Assembly (NCBI GenBank): GCA_003598175.1 | Contig: QZKN01000033.1 | Location: 1-43,652 of the forward strand | Length of the DNA: 43,652 bases | Direction of reading: 5' to 3' | Origin: Candidatus Omnitrophota bacterium | Lineage (GTDB): Bacteria > Hinthialibacterota > Hinthialibacteria > Hinthialibacterales > Hinthialibacteraceae | Shown: in pieces, positions 1 through 8,294 of the stretch | How positions within the stretch are numbered: position 1 is the stretch's first letter | How the letters are laid out: every line of letters begins with the position of its first letter | The notes under the pieces: model-generated | Databases searched by the model: none | What the model saw: the letters and a program-made list of their open reading frames with translations, nothing else | Told to the model about the DNA's origin: nothing | Made by a program: the position numbers and the translations under genes

Positions 1-1
1 T

Positions 2-148
2 TACATTTCCTTGAACACCAAACATACGCCGAATGAGGAATATGACCGGATGGAAGAGTCGGTCTCGTTCGATACCACCGCCGTTTTCAAGGTTTGTTCG
101 ACATTGATTCTCGGTGTGTTATTAGCGTTGTATATTATTTTCAGATAA
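2..148 (+). CDS. C-terminal fragment of a membrane protein (possible sodium:solute symporter)
   Basis: This reading frame is open from the left edge and ends at TAA 146-148, so only the last 48 residues are present. The fragment has an acidic stretch (NEEYDRMEESVSFD) followed by one hydrophobic segment near the C-terminus (STLILGVLLALYIIF) and a final Arg. A last membrane helix ending right at the C-terminus is typical of polytopic transporters. Sodium:solute symporters often have a charged linker before the final helix, and a sugar symporter next to xylose isomerase would make sense, but that assignment is inference. What is seen is only the tail of an integral membrane protein. Confidence 0.5.
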   Translation, partial: YISLNTKHTPNEEYDRMEESVSFDTTAVFKVCSTLILGVLLALYIIFR

Positions 149-164
149 ATGAAACAGAAATATC

Positions 165-254
165 GTAGGGTGGGATGAATGGAATGAATCCCACCTTTTG
201 ATGTTACGATACGGTGGGCAGATGGTGGGTATCGCTTCGCTCAACCCACCCTAC
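165..254. repeat. Intergenic hairpin repeat with GTAGGGTGGG / CCCACCCTAC arms
   Basis: Outer arms GTAGGGTGGG (165-174) and CCCACCCTAC (245-254) are perfect 10-bp inverted repeats. They enclose two smaller hairpins, GTGGGAT/ATCCCAC and GGTGGGT/ACCCACC. A shorter relative lies at 39720-39750. Such short GTAGGGTGGG palindromes are dispersed in many environmental genomes. No ORF of note is present. Confidence 0.7.
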
Positions 255-295
255 AGCGTGGTAAGATCGCAAGGAATGCAGATGGTTTTAATCCA

Positions 296-329
296 TTGAA
301 CCGTTCAACCATTCGCTCTACATTATAAT
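296..329 (+). promoter_or_regulatory. Candidate xylA promoter/operator
   Basis: A perfect 13-bp palindrome TTGAACCGTTCAA (296-308) lies 15 nt upstream of a consensus -10 hexamer TATAAT (324-329), itself 63 nt before the xylA start. TTGAAC is too far (22 nt) to be a good -35 for that -10, so the palindrome may be an operator and the promoter may need activation. This is inference from position and symmetry only. Confidence 0.35.
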
Positions 330-392
330 ACCAACAGTCCTATTATTTCATTGAAAAACAAAGCATGCAAAAAGGAATGAGGTATCTGAAAC

Positions 393-1709
393 ATGGCCAA
401 TAAAGAATATTTCCCCGGCATTTCCAAGATTCAATTCGAAGGCTCCGGCTCCAAAAATCCGCTCGCCTTCAAACACTACAATCCTGACGAAATGATCCTG
501 GGCAAAAAAATGAAGGATCATTTTCGTTTCTCCGTCTGCTATTGGCATACGTTCAAAGGTCTCGGCAGCGATCCCTTCGGCCCCGGCACCATGATCCGCG
601 CGTATAATGATTCCAGCGATCCTATGAAAGTTGCGGAAATGACACTGGACGCCGCATTCGAGTTTTTCACCAAACTCGGCGCGGGATTCTGGTGTTTCCA
701 CGACCGCGACATCGCGCCCGAAGCGGACAACCTCGCCGAAACCAACAAACGGCTCGATCACATCGTCGCCAAAGCGAAAGCATTGCAGGAGGAAACCGGC
801 GTCAAATTGCTCTGGGGGACCAGCAATCTCTTTTCCCACCGCCGTTTCATGGCCGGCGCATCGACCAATCCCTCTCCCGAAGTTTTCGCCTACGCCGCCA
901 GCCAGGTGAAAAAAGCGATGGAAATCACGAAAGAACTCGGCGGCGCGGGATACGTCTTTTGGGGCGGGCGCGAAGGCTACGAAACTCTTCTCAACACCGA
1001 TCTCAAACGCGAATTCGACCACTTGGCCAAATTCCTGCACATGGCGGTCGATTACAAAAAGAAAATCGGTTTCGACGGCCAGTTCTACATCGAACCCAAA
1101 CCGAAAGAGCCCACCAAGCATCAATACGATTTCGACGCCGCCAGCTGCCATGCGTTTTTACAGAAATACGGCTTGATGGATCACCTGAAATTGAATATCG
1201 AAGCCAATCACGGAACATTGGCCACGCATACATTCCATCACGAATTGGAATATTCCGCCGCCAACGGCATTCTCGGCTCCGTCGACGCCAACCGCGGCGA
1301 TCTTTTGCTCGGCTGGGACACCGACCAGTTCCCCGTCGATCTTTACGACACGACTCTGGCAATGTACACCATCACCAAAGCCGGCGGCTTCACCACCGGC
1401 GGCCTCAATTTCGACGCCAAAGTCCGCCGCCAGTCCATCGATCCGGAAGATCTCTTCCATGCGCACATCGGCGGGATGGACGCTTTTGCGCGCGGACTGA
1501 AAGCCGCCGCGAAAATGCTCGAAGACAAGCCCTTTGAAAACTTCGTCAAACAACGCTACGCGAAATGGGATGGGGAGCTCGGCAAAAAAATCGAAAACGG
1601 ACAGATCGGCTTTGAGGAACTCGAACAATATATCCTCCAACACGGCGAACCCGAAATCCAAAGCGGACGGCAGGAGTTGCTGGAGAATCTACTTAACGAA
1701 TATATCTAA
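393..1709 (+). CDS. xylA: Xylose isomerase
   Basis: A 438-residue protein that interconverts D-xylose and D-xylulose (and glucose/fructose) in the cytoplasm, with two divalent metal ions. The length fits class II xylose isomerases. Active-site signatures are in place: the FHDRD segment with His103 and Asp106, the [16 protein letters not shown] signature at 188-203, IEPKPKEP with Glu234 and Lys236, [10 protein letters not shown] with Glu270 and His273, and [20 protein letters not shown] with Asp298, Asp309 and Asp311, followed by Asp341. The start is ATG 393 with GAGG about 10 nt upstream. It follows the tail of a membrane protein that could be a sugar transporter. No xylulokinase is next to it: the downstream neighbour is a signalling gene after a 326-nt repeat-bearing gap. 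The family call is secure; the in vivo substrate is not proven. Confidence 0.97.
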   Translation: MANKEYFPGISKIQFEGSGSKNPLAFKHYNPDEMILGKKMKDHFRFSVCYWHTFKGLGSDPFGPGTMIRAYNDSSDPMKVAEMTLDAAFEFFTKLGAGFWCFHDRDIAPEADNLAETNKRLDHIVAKAKALQEETGVKLLWGTSNLFSHRRFMAGASTNPSPEVFAYAASQVKKAMEITKELGGAGYVFWGGREGYETLLNTDLKREFDHLAKFLHMAVDYKKKIGFDGQFYIEPKPKEPTKHQYDFDAASCHAFLQKYGLMDHLKLNIEANHGTLATHTFHHELEYSAANGILGSVDANRGDLLLGWDTDQFPVDLYDTTLAMYTITKAGGFTTGGLNFDAKVRRQSIDPEDLFHAHIGGMDAFARGLKAAAKMLEDKPFENFVKQRYAKWDGELGKKIENGQIGFEELEQYILQHGEPEIQSGRQELLENLLNEYI

Positions 1710-1711
1710 GC

Positions 1712-1816
1712 CATCATGATCGGTTGTTCACAATGAAAGGATAAAAAATAGGTTATGGCGCGGACCTTCGGTCTGTACGTGCAGGCTGGAAGCCCGCACC
1801 ACAATATTTTCATATA
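1712..1816 (+). repeat. Mosaic intergenic repeat, copy A
   Basis: Diverged copy of a composite repeat. The left module (CATGATCGGTTGTTCACAA, then an A-rich GAAAGGATAAAAAA stretch) is followed by cargo 1757-1800 (GGACCTTCGGTCTGTACGTG and a GGCTGGAAGCC hairpin) and a right module AATATTTTCATATAA. Better copies lie at 7115-7204, 7206-7436, 37520-37608 and 37607-37700. It fills most of the space after xylA. Confidence 0.65.
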
Positions 1817-1856
1817 AGTATAAATCCAATCATTGAATAGAACGTTTGCGGCAATC

Positions 1857-1940
1857 GCGCCCACCGTTGAAACGGTGGGCTGTTTGTCGTTTGCCCCGGC
1901 GGGGCAATTGAGGTCTTGCTAAGTCTTTCAAGGCCGGGCG
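1857..1940 (-). repeat. Cargo block shared in inverted orientation with 7255-7339
   Basis: Read on the minus strand this stretch matches the plus strand at 7255-7339: CGCCC(G/A)GCCTTGAAAG, then CAATTGCCCC, GGGGCAAACGA and the hairpin AGCCCACCGTTTCAACGGTGGGC. The remaining part of the 1710-2035 gap holds no gene I can support; frames across the block give only low-complexity translations. Confidence 0.65.
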
Positions 1941-2035
1941 CCGGCTGGTATTGGCTCATTATTTGCTTTACCATGATATAATCAGTGGGTGAATCAATAT
2001 TCAAAACAATCTGATCTTCAGCATACGGTTGGACG

Positions 2036-2749
2036 ATGGCTGAGAAAACAAATGATTCCTCTTCGATCAATCTGCAATTCGTCGCGATGTTGATTCACGA
2101 TTTGGAGAGTCCGTTGGCCGTCGCCAAGCAATTTTTATCTCGCGTCGAGCAGGGTCGCCACGATCCTGACAATCCCCGTCATCAAGAACTGATCGAAGCC
2201 ACTCATCTCGCCATCCGCAGGGCCGAGCGTATTTTGGAGGATGTTCTCGATATCGCCCGCATGGACATGGAGATATTGATCCCCCGCATCGTATTTGCCG
2301 ACGTATCCACCATTATCCAAAAATGTGTGGCGATGATCAATCCCCTTGCCAACGACAAAGGCATCGCCATGATTCCTGAACTCGATTCTTTCTTGCCGGG
2401 GCAACTGCGCATGGACGCCGCTTTGCTCGAACGAGTGATCGATAATCTTCTCATGAATGCAATTCGTAACGCCCCACGCAACACATTCATCAGAATTCAT
2501 GCACATAGTAACGAAATCAGCTACAGAATCGAAATCGAAAATCGCTTGGATCACGCCAATGCAATCGTTTTTGAAAACATTTTCGATCCGGTTTATCAGG
2601 TTCAAATTCGCAAAGAACACAAACTGCGCGGCTCCGGCATCGGCTTGACCTTCAGCAGGCAGGCGGTTCATGCCATGAACGGATCCATCGGCGCCAAACA
2701 ACAAGAAAATGGAACTATCCTATTTTGGGTAGAATTACCCCTTGCATAA
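2036..2749 (+). CDS. Sensorless histidine kinase with degenerate G1 box
   Basis: A 237-residue soluble protein holding only the kinase core. The HisKA H-box (MLIHDLESPL, His21) is near the N-terminus, the N-box is LLMNAIRNAP (Asn141), and the G2 box GSGIGLTFSRQAVHAMNG begins at 199. There is no sensor domain and no membrane segment, so input must come from a partner. The usual G1 box (DxGxGI) is replaced by IEIENRLDHANA, which removes the adenine-contacting Asp, so ATP binding may be weak or lost. The stop overlaps the region holding the Shine-Dalgarno of the next gene, a CheV-like protein, so the two are translationally coupled. It may phosphorylate, or sequester, that protein's receiver; this is inference. 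The ribosome site upstream of ATG 2036 is weak. Confidence 0.85.
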   Translation: MAEKTNDSSSINLQFVAMLIHDLESPLAVAKQFLSRVEQGRHDPDNPRHQELIEATHLAIRRAERILEDVLDIARMDMEILIPRIVFADVSTIIQKCVAMINPLANDKGIAMIPELDSFLPGQLRMDAALLERVIDNLLMNAIRNAPRNTFIRIHAHSNEISYRIEIENRLDHANAIVFENIFDPVYQVQIRKEHKLRGSGIGLTFSRQAVHAMNGSIGAKQQENGTILFWVELPLA

Positions 2750-2759
2750 GGAGCATCTC

Positions 2760-3698
2760 ATGGTCGAAGACATGCATGTCCAAGCCGATACCTATCTCCG
2801 GTCCGGCTCAAACGAGCTCAAAATTCTTGAATTCAAAGCTGCCGGAGAGACTTACGGGATCAATATCCTCAAAGTCAGCCGGGTTTTATCCGAAATGCCG
2901 GCTTTCTGCGTGATTCCGGGAGCGCACGAGGCCATGCGGGGGGTGTTCAACGAACAGGGAAAAATCGTTCCCGTTCTCGATCTTGGTTTTTTCCTCAGCG
3001 GCAAGCGGACTTCCCTCGACGAGCGTTTCCGGATCATCGTGACCGAATTTTTCGGCATGCATAACGCCCTGCTGGTCGATCACGTCGAGGCCGTCCATAC
3101 CGTTTTATGGGAACAGGTCATCAACGCGCAGAATGTGGTGGAAGTGGCGGAAAATCCGTTCATTATCTCCATCGTGCGTCCGACCGAGGAAAAAATGATC
3201 CTCATGCTGGATTACGAAACGATTATATTGCGGGTTTCACCGGATCAAATCGAAACCGAAGTGAAAAAAGGGGATGCCATCCAACTGCAGGGACATCATA
3301 AAAAAATCCTGATCGCGGAAGACAGTTCTTCCGTGCGTTCCATGCTGCAACTCGAGTTGGAGGAACATGGGTTCGACGTCCTGGCCGCGCACGACGGGAG
3401 TGAAGCATTGGAATTGCTTGATACGCACGCGGATATTGCGCTTGTGATTTCCGACGTGGAAATGCCGCAAACGGATGGTCTCGCCTTGACCAAACAAATC
3501 AAGAAAAATCCGAAAACCGCCGGCATTCCCGTCATCGTGTATTCCTCCATCGGCGATATCGGCATGAAGGAGCGCGCCAAATACCTGCAGGCGGAAGAAC
3601 ACATCACCAAACTCAATTTGCAGGAACTGTTTCAAAAAGTATCCAATCTGCTGGAGCTCACAGCCTCCGTTTCCGGTGATCCCAATGAAAAGGGGTAA
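2760..3698 (+). CDS. cheV: CheV-like chemotaxis adaptor (CheW domain plus receiver)
   Basis: A 312-residue cytoplasmic adaptor of the CheV type: an N-terminal CheW-like domain (about residues 18-165, LKILEFKAAGETYGINILKV onward, with GVFNEQGKIVPVLDL) and a C-terminal receiver (about 182-300). The receiver has the acidic pair in IAEDSSS, the phosphoacceptor Asp232 in VISDVEMPQTDG and the conserved Lys284 in HITKLN. CheV proteins couple chemoreceptors to CheA and tune the array through receiver phosphorylation. I chose ATG 2760 because AAGGAG lies 7 nt upstream (2748-2753); an in-frame TTG at 2742 would overlap the preceding stop. It is coupled to the upstream small kinase and ends 4 nt from the convergent hybrid kinase. 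An MCP lies in the same block (8295-10661), but no cheA, cheB or cheR is present here. Confidence 0.9.
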   Translation: MVEDMHVQADTYLRSGSNELKILEFKAAGETYGINILKVSRVLSEMPAFCVIPGAHEAMRGVFNEQGKIVPVLDLGFFLSGKRTSLDERFRIIVTEFFGMHNALLVDHVEAVHTVLWEQVINAQNVVEVAENPFIISIVRPTEEKMILMLDYETIILRVSPDQIETEVKKGDAIQLQGHHKKILIAEDSSSVRSMLQLELEEHGFDVLAAHDGSEALELLDTHADIALVISDVEMPQTDGLALTKQIKKNPKTAGIPVIVYSSIGDIGMKERAKYLQAEEHITKLNLQELFQKVSNLLELTASVSGDPNEKG

Positions 3699-3702
3699 AC
3701 CA

Positions 3703-6700
3703 TCAGCGCCCCAGCACCGACCGTACTTTTTTTAGCAACACATCCGGCGTAAATGGTTTTTGCAGGAAATTCACGTTTTCATCGAGCACATTGTGGTGCA
3801 CGATGGCATTGTCTGTGTAGCCGGACATGAAAATCACCTTTAAATTCGGTTGGCGCTGCAAGAGAGCATCCGCAATTACTTTCCCGCTGCTTTGAGGAAG
3901 AACCACATCGGTGAGCAGCAAATCGATCGGGGATTGCATTTCATTGCATCTTATGATCGCTTCATCGCGGCAACTTGCCGTGAAGACGGAATAGCCGTTC
4001 AGAGACAGAGTTTTTTCCACGTATCGGCGAACGTTTTTTTCATCTTCCACGATAAGGATGGTTTCCGAACCTTGCAGGTTTTCCATCTGCGCTGATTCTT
4101 TCGGCGAATCGGCGATGTCTTCGTCGATGCGTGGAAAGTAGATCTTAAATGTCGTTCCCTTGTCGAGTTCGCTGTAAACCGTGATGTTGCCGCCGTTTTG
4201 TTTCACGATTCCATAGACGGTTGACAGCCCCAATCCCGTACCTTTTCCGGTTTTTTTGGTCGTGAAAAACGGATCGAAAATTTTGGCTTGAATGTCTTTC
4301 GCGATGCCGCAGCCCGTGTCGCTGCAGGCGAGTAACACATACTTGCCGGATTCGACCTCGAGGTGGGATTCGGCATAGTCCCGATCCAACTCCACATTTT
4401 TCGTTTCGAGCACGAATTTACCGCCTTGGGGCATCGCATCGCGGGCATTGACCGCCAAATTCATGATCACCTGATCGATTTGTCCCGGATCGGCCTTGAT
4501 ATTCCCCAAATCAGGCTGCGCGATAATGCGGATGTCGATATCTTCTCCCAACATGCGGCGAAGCATCTTTTCGAAATCGTGAAGCAATCGATTCAGATCC
4601 ATAATTTCCGGCTGCGTGATTTGCTTACGGCTGAACGCGAGAAGTTGATTGGTCAACGAAGCGGCGCGTTCTCCCGCTTTGTAAATTTCCCGGAGATCAT
4701 GATAGATGGGATCGTCCTGCGGCAGTTGCGATAGCGCCATTTTGCCGTATCCCAAAATCACCATCAACATATTATTAAAATCGTGGGCGATGCCGCCGGC
4801 CAACGCGCCGATGGCTTCCATCTTCTGGGAATGGCGCAGCTGGTCTTCGAGTTGAATTTCCCGTGTGATGTCCCGTTTCGCCGCGACGAAATTCACGATC
4901 ACGCCGGATGCGTCGCGCACGGGAGAAATCGTCGCCTCCTCGGTGTACAGGACGCCGTCTTTTTTCTTGTTGATCAGACGCCCTTGCCAGATATTTCCAT
5001 TGACAATCGTATCCCATAAATTTTTATAAAATACCTCATCCTGCTTTCCGCTTTTGAGAATTCGCGGATTGTTTCCGATCACTTCCTGTCGCGAGTAGCC
5101 GGTGATTTGCTCGAAGGCGGGATTGACATATTGAATGGTTCCATCCACGCCCGTGATGACAATGATTTCGGCGGCCTGTTCGATAGCCGAAAGCAACCGT
5201 TCCCGTTCGATTTCGGCCAATTTGCGTTCGGTGATGTCGCGTTGAATGCCGACATACCCGATCGGCCGGCTCTGCGGATCCAGTTGCAGATTCACCGTCA
5301 GTTCGACGGGAATGGAACGGCCGTCTCGGTGAATTCGCTCCGTTTCGAATCCTTGAATGGATCCGGTTTTTAAAACCTGTTCGAGCATAGAAGCATGCTG
5401 CTTATGCAGTTGTTGCGGAATGAGCGTGCGGATGGATTTGCCGAGAATGTCTTCGTGAGGGTAACCGTACAAATTTTCCGCGCCGGGATTCCACGCCGTG
5501 ATCAGGCCGTCCAGATCGCTTGCGATCACCGCGTCGCTGGTGGTTTTCATGACATCGGCAAATTTTTTTTCAAGAGATTCATGGCGTATTTGAGTTTGAA
5601 TGGAATGCAGCACAAAAGCGACGTCATCGGCGATTTCTCGCAACAATTCATGCTCCTGTGAGTCGCGGGCAAACCGATTCGGAACCGTCACGACCAGCGC
5701 GCCATAGACATCATGATTATATTGCAGCGGCGCGCTGATGCTGGAAGATTTCTCGTGTAAAGTCGAATAAACGCAATCCGGGCATTCGATTGCGGGATTT
5801 TCCATCACGCACACTTCCTGTCGAGAAAAACAAGCCTGCACACAGTGTGGAAATTTGCCCGCCCGGAGTTGTGCGAGCATGCGTTCGGAATCACTGTTGA
5901 ATCCGGAGGAATACATCTCCCGCAGGTTGTTTTCCTGATCACACACCAGGATCATACTACGATAATACCCTCGGGTTTCAATCAATAACTCGCAGGTTTT
6001 CTGCAAAAGGCGGGCCGGATATTTCTCTTTCGTGATCAGTTGATTGACGTTGCGAATCGCGAGCAGGATACGGTTTAAATGCTCGATGCGTTCCTTGTCA
6101 TGCAAATGTTCGCGGATTTCATTATCCAATGCTTCCGTCCGCGCGGCAACCATTCTTTTCAACGAGCGAATCCAAAGAGTAGCGGCAATTGCAAGCAACA
6201 ATGCAAAAAGAAGCGCATAAACGGCATATTGGATGATTTCCCATTTGAATATGCTCCACGGTTCAAGCACTCCCAGCCATTGATCGGTAATTTCCTTGAA
6301 CCGTCCCATTGTTTTCACGACGGACATGCCGTCGACAAAATGGCCCAACAGCGCGTTGTTTCCTTCGTTGACGGCGAAACAGTAATCCGAGGGGTGCAAT
6401 AATGGACCAACGCATTTGAGGTTGCGCAAATGGAGAGTCCGAATCCAAAACAGGCCGGGCAGCCTCGCCGCCAAGACAAAATCCCCCCTTCCCGCCGCGA
6501 GCAGGTGAAGGGCTTGCGCCTGCGTGTCCGTCACAATCAAATCATTGGAAAGATGTTTTTCCATGATATCATCGTGCATGATATCTCCCCGCATGACGAT
6601 CAATGTCTTGCCGCGCAGTTCTTCTTCCGATTGGATATCCGGCGTATCATCACGGGCGAATGCGGAATGGTGAATGCGCGCAAAGGGAGGAGAAAAATCG

Positions 6701-7095
6701 ACCTGCTCATCACGTTCCGGCGAGTAATACATTCCCGCGATCACATCGATTTCGCCGGAATGCAACGCATCGCGGATTTCATTCCACGGACCGATGCGGA
6801 TTTCCACATCCAGTTCCATGACCTCGGCAATCGCGAGGGTGAGATCAATGTTTAAACCGGCGGGATGATTATTTTTATCCAAAAAGGAATAGGGAGGATA
6901 ATCCAGTTCGGTTCCTACGATGATTTTATTCTGGCGGAAGGAGGAAGGTTCCTGGGCGGAAGTGGGTGGAATCAAGAACGCACAAAGCAGGAGACAAGGC
7001 ATCATCCGGAATAATCCTTTGGTTGGTTCCCTGCTTTTTTGTTTACGGATTTTCCCTATTGTGTAATCGATTATTACGGATTGGCTTATGCGCAT
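3703..7095 (-). CDS. Hybrid sensor kinase with periplasmic solute-binding domain, GAF, two PAS and a receiver
   Basis: An 1130-residue membrane kinase. In order: a hydrophobic signal segment (about 30-48); a bacterial solute-binding family 3 domain (about 57-275, [16 protein letters not shown] and [16 protein letters not shown]) expected in the periplasm; a membrane helix (about 286-309); a GAF-like domain (about 340-500) with a cysteine-rich insert (Cys418, 422, 429, 438, 441); PAS domains at about 510-625 and 635-745; HisKA with [11 protein letters not shown] (His771); an ATPase domain with the N-box around 878-888, SDTGCGI (925-931) and [13 protein letters not shown]; and a receiver with Asp1063 and Lys1113. 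Family 3 binding domains usually sense amino acids or small organic ions. The receiver suggests an internal phosphorelay. ATG 7095 has AAAGG 8 nt upstream; the ATG pair at residues 31-32 also has a good ribosome site and would give a standard signal peptide, so the start is uncertain by 30 residues. No dedicated response regulator is adjacent. Confidence 0.93.
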   Translation of the reverse strand: MRISQSVIIDYTIGKIRKQKSREPTKGLFRMMPCLLLCAFLIPPTSAQEPSSFRQNKIIVGTELDYPPYSFLDKNNHPAGLNIDLTLAIAEVMELDVEIRIGPWNEIRDALHSGEIDVIAGMYYSPERDEQVDFSPPFARIHHSAFARDDTPDIQSEEELRGKTLIVMRGDIMHDDIMEKHLSNDLIVTDTQAQALHLLAAGRGDFVLAARLPGLFWIRTLHLRNLKCVGPLLHPSDYCFAVNEGNNALLGHFVDGMSVVKTMGRFKEITDQWLGVLEPWSIFKWEIIQYAVYALLFALLLAIAATLWIRSLKRMVAARTEALDNEIREHLHDKERIEHLNRILLAIRNVNQLITKEKYPARLLQKTCELLIETRGYYRSMILVCDQENNLREMYSSGFNSDSERMLAQLRAGKFPHCVQACFSRQEVCVMENPAIECPDCVYSTLHEKSSSISAPLQYNHDVYGALVVTVPNRFARDSQEHELLREIADDVAFVLHSIQTQIRHESLEKKFADVMKTTSDAVIASDLDGLITAWNPGAENLYGYPHEDILGKSIRTLIPQQLHKQHASMLEQVLKTGSIQGFETERIHRDGRSIPVELTVNLQLDPQSRPIGYVGIQRDITERKLAEIERERLLSAIEQAAEIIVITGVDGTIQYVNPAFEQITGYSRQEVIGNNPRILKSGKQDEVFYKNLWDTIVNGNIWQGRLINKKKDGVLYTEEATISPVRDASGVIVNFVAAKRDITREIQLEDQLRHSQKMEAIGALAGGIAHDFNNMLMVILGYGKMALSQLPQDDPIYHDLREIYKAGERAASLTNQLLAFSRKQITQPEIMDLNRLLHDFEKMLRRMLGEDIDIRIIAQPDLGNIKADPGQIDQVIMNLAVNARDAMPQGGKFVLETKNVELDRDYAESHLEVESGKYVLLACSDTGCGIAKDIQAKIFDPFFTTKKTGKGTGLGLSTVYGIVKQNGGNITVYSELDKGTTFKIYFPRIDEDIADSPKESAQMENLQGSETILIVEDEKNVRRYVEKTLSLNGYSVFTASCRDEAIIRCNEMQSPIDLLLTDVVLPQSSGKVIADALLQRQPNLKVIFMSGYTDNAIVHHNVLDENVNFLQKPFTPDVLLKKVRSVLGR

Positions 7096-7114
7096 ATGAA
7101 ATGCCTTTCGTGTA

Positions 7115-7204
7115 AACCTTCATGATCAATTGATCACAACGAAGGATGAAAATGTTAACGATTCTAGATGCGGACGAGACGTCCGCGCTCCCACATTTTC
7201 ATAG
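7115..7204 (+). repeat. Mosaic intergenic repeat, copy B
   Basis: Well-preserved unit. The left module contains the perfect 14-bp palindrome TGATCAATTGATCA and then CACAACGAAGGATGAAAATG. The cargo is the hairpin GCGGACGAGACGTCCGC. The right module is ACATTTTCATAGAAA. GATGAAAATG and CATTTTCATA form an inverted pair that brackets the cargo. Copy C follows immediately. Confidence 0.85.
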
Positions 7205-7205
7205 A

Positions 7206-7436
7206 AACCTTCATGATCGGTTGATCACAACGATGGTATGAAAATGCGTGCTGACGCCCAGCCTTGAAAGGCTGGGCTCCTAATCAATTGCCCCCGCAGG
7301 GGCAAACGATATCAAGCCCACTGTTTCAACGGTGGGCGCGACTTTCCCCCCCCCCTTTAATCCCCCCCGTCAACGGGGGGAAAAGGGCTCCCGCCCCGTT
7401 GACGGGGAGGGTTGGGGAGGGGGACATTTTCCTATC
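7206..7436 (+). repeat. Mosaic intergenic repeat, copy C, with several cargo hairpins
   Basis: The left module (CCTTCATGATCGGTTGATCA, then CAACGATGGTATGAAAATG) is followed by stacked cargo: an AGCCTTGAAAGGCT hairpin, the GCCCC..GGGGC block and a CAACGGTGGGC hairpin shared inverted with 1857-1940, a C-run, and paired CCCCGTCAACGGGG / CCCCGTTGACGGGG palindromes. The unit ends with ACATTTTCCTAT, a variant right module. Frames through it encode only low-complexity peptides, so the 7096-7447 gap has no gene. Confidence 0.75.
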
Positions 7437-7447
7437 GACAAACCAAA

Positions 7448-8095
7448 TCATTTGCGAGAGTCGGAGCATACCGCGATACGATCATTTACTTTCCGGTCCA
7501 CTTTTTTCTGAGAAAAACACAGATTGCGTATGATTTTTCCATCCTGGATCAGGTATGGGTGCGCCATGATGATTTTATAAAGCGTGGCGCGGTTGAATCG
7601 CGACGCGTCATATTGACATAAGAATGTAATGGGAAAATCTTCCTTGATTTGATTGATCATGGTTTCATACCGAATCAGCGAATCCCAATCGGCCACGCCG
7701 CGCGTCGCCCACGACATTTCCGCGCTGATCCGCAGCCCCTTATACCCGCGCAGGATCGAATCGGTGTATTTTTCACAAAATTGATTGATACTCATTCCCG
7801 GTTCGAACCGATCAGCCGGGCAAAGGGTTGGGACCGCCGGAAGTATCTTCCAATAGTGGGGAGTGGTTTTTCGCAAACGATGGTTTCCCTTTTTAACGAG
7901 CCAATCCAACGTATCGCCGGGCGTCAGGCTATCGGTAAGATAGATAAAGAATTCCCATTCTTCTTTGGCCGTCCAGAAAAATTTCGACAGGATATTCCGC
8001 CGTTCCTCCTCGTCATGATAAATCAGGCACAGATGCGTTCCCCGCATATACGGCTCCTTGTCAAATCCCATCGAAACCAGACGTCTCATAATCAT
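7448..8095 (-). CDS. Stand-alone MEDS-domain sensory protein
   Basis: About 215 residues, matching by eye the MEDS domain (named from DcmR-type sensors of methanogens and methylotrophs). Seen features are the opening GTHLCLIYHDEEER, the central LRISAEMSWATRGVADWDSL, and the closing LCQYDASRFNRATLYKII, then a His-Pro (AHPYLI) and an Ile-rich strand (GKIIRNLCF). MEDS domains are usually fused to histidine kinases, anti-sigma factor kinases or regulators; here no output domain follows, so the protein would act by interaction. I chose ATG 8095 because the MEDS fold begins just after it. A GTG at 8173 in the same frame would add 26 residues with no family resemblance, and no candidate start has a strong ribosome site. 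It lies downstream of the MCP gene on the same strand, separated by a strong hairpin. Confidence 0.75.
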   Translation of the reverse strand: MIMRRLVSMGFDKEPYMRGTHLCLIYHDEEERRNILSKFFWTAKEEWEFFIYLTDSLTPGDTLDWLVKKGNHRLRKTTPHYWKILPAVPTLCPADRFEPGMSINQFCEKYTDSILRGYKGLRISAEMSWATRGVADWDSLIRYETMINQIKEDFPITFLCQYDASRFNRATLYKIIMAHPYLIQDGKIIRNLCFSQKKVDRKVNDRIAVCSDSRK

Positions 8096-8152
8096 CTTAC
8101 CGTTTAAAAGACATGATACGGTTGCGCATGACAAGAAGAACCTGACTTCACA

Positions 8153-8211
8153 TACCGGACGTTCTCTCTTCACTATTCACGAGACCGCGAAGAGAGAACG
8201 TCTTACCGGAC
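8153..8211. repeat. 13-bp perfect inverted repeat with 8-bp flanking direct repeats
   Basis: Arms GACGTTCTCTCTT (8158-8170) and AAGAGAGAACGTC (8190-8202) are perfectly complementary around a 19-nt loop. The direct repeat TACCGGAC occurs at 8153-8160 and 8204-8211. It sits between the MCP stop and the MEDS gene. No T-run follows on either strand, so it is not a classic intrinsic terminator; an RNA-processing hairpin, an operator or a small-element footprint are possible. Confidence 0.6.
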
Positions 8212-8294
8212 GCGAACGGCGTTCACGACGTTTCGGCCGCCGATTCGCGTTTCTATCTCATTCGAATTTATTCCACTCTTGATTTCTCCACGGC

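Noticed and set aside
348-1151. Long minus-strand frame (267 codons) and a plus-strand frame at 692-1537 within xylA
   Set aside because: Both overlie the motif-confirmed xylA coding frame. Their translations are biased (Phe/Gly- or Arg-rich) and follow from its codon usage; no family resemblance.
1810-2070. Small frame over the repeat block after xylA, and a similar one at 7264-7533
   Set aside because: Both run through inverted copies of the same hairpin cargo and share an FQRWAR peptide, which is a translation of the repeat rather than a protein.
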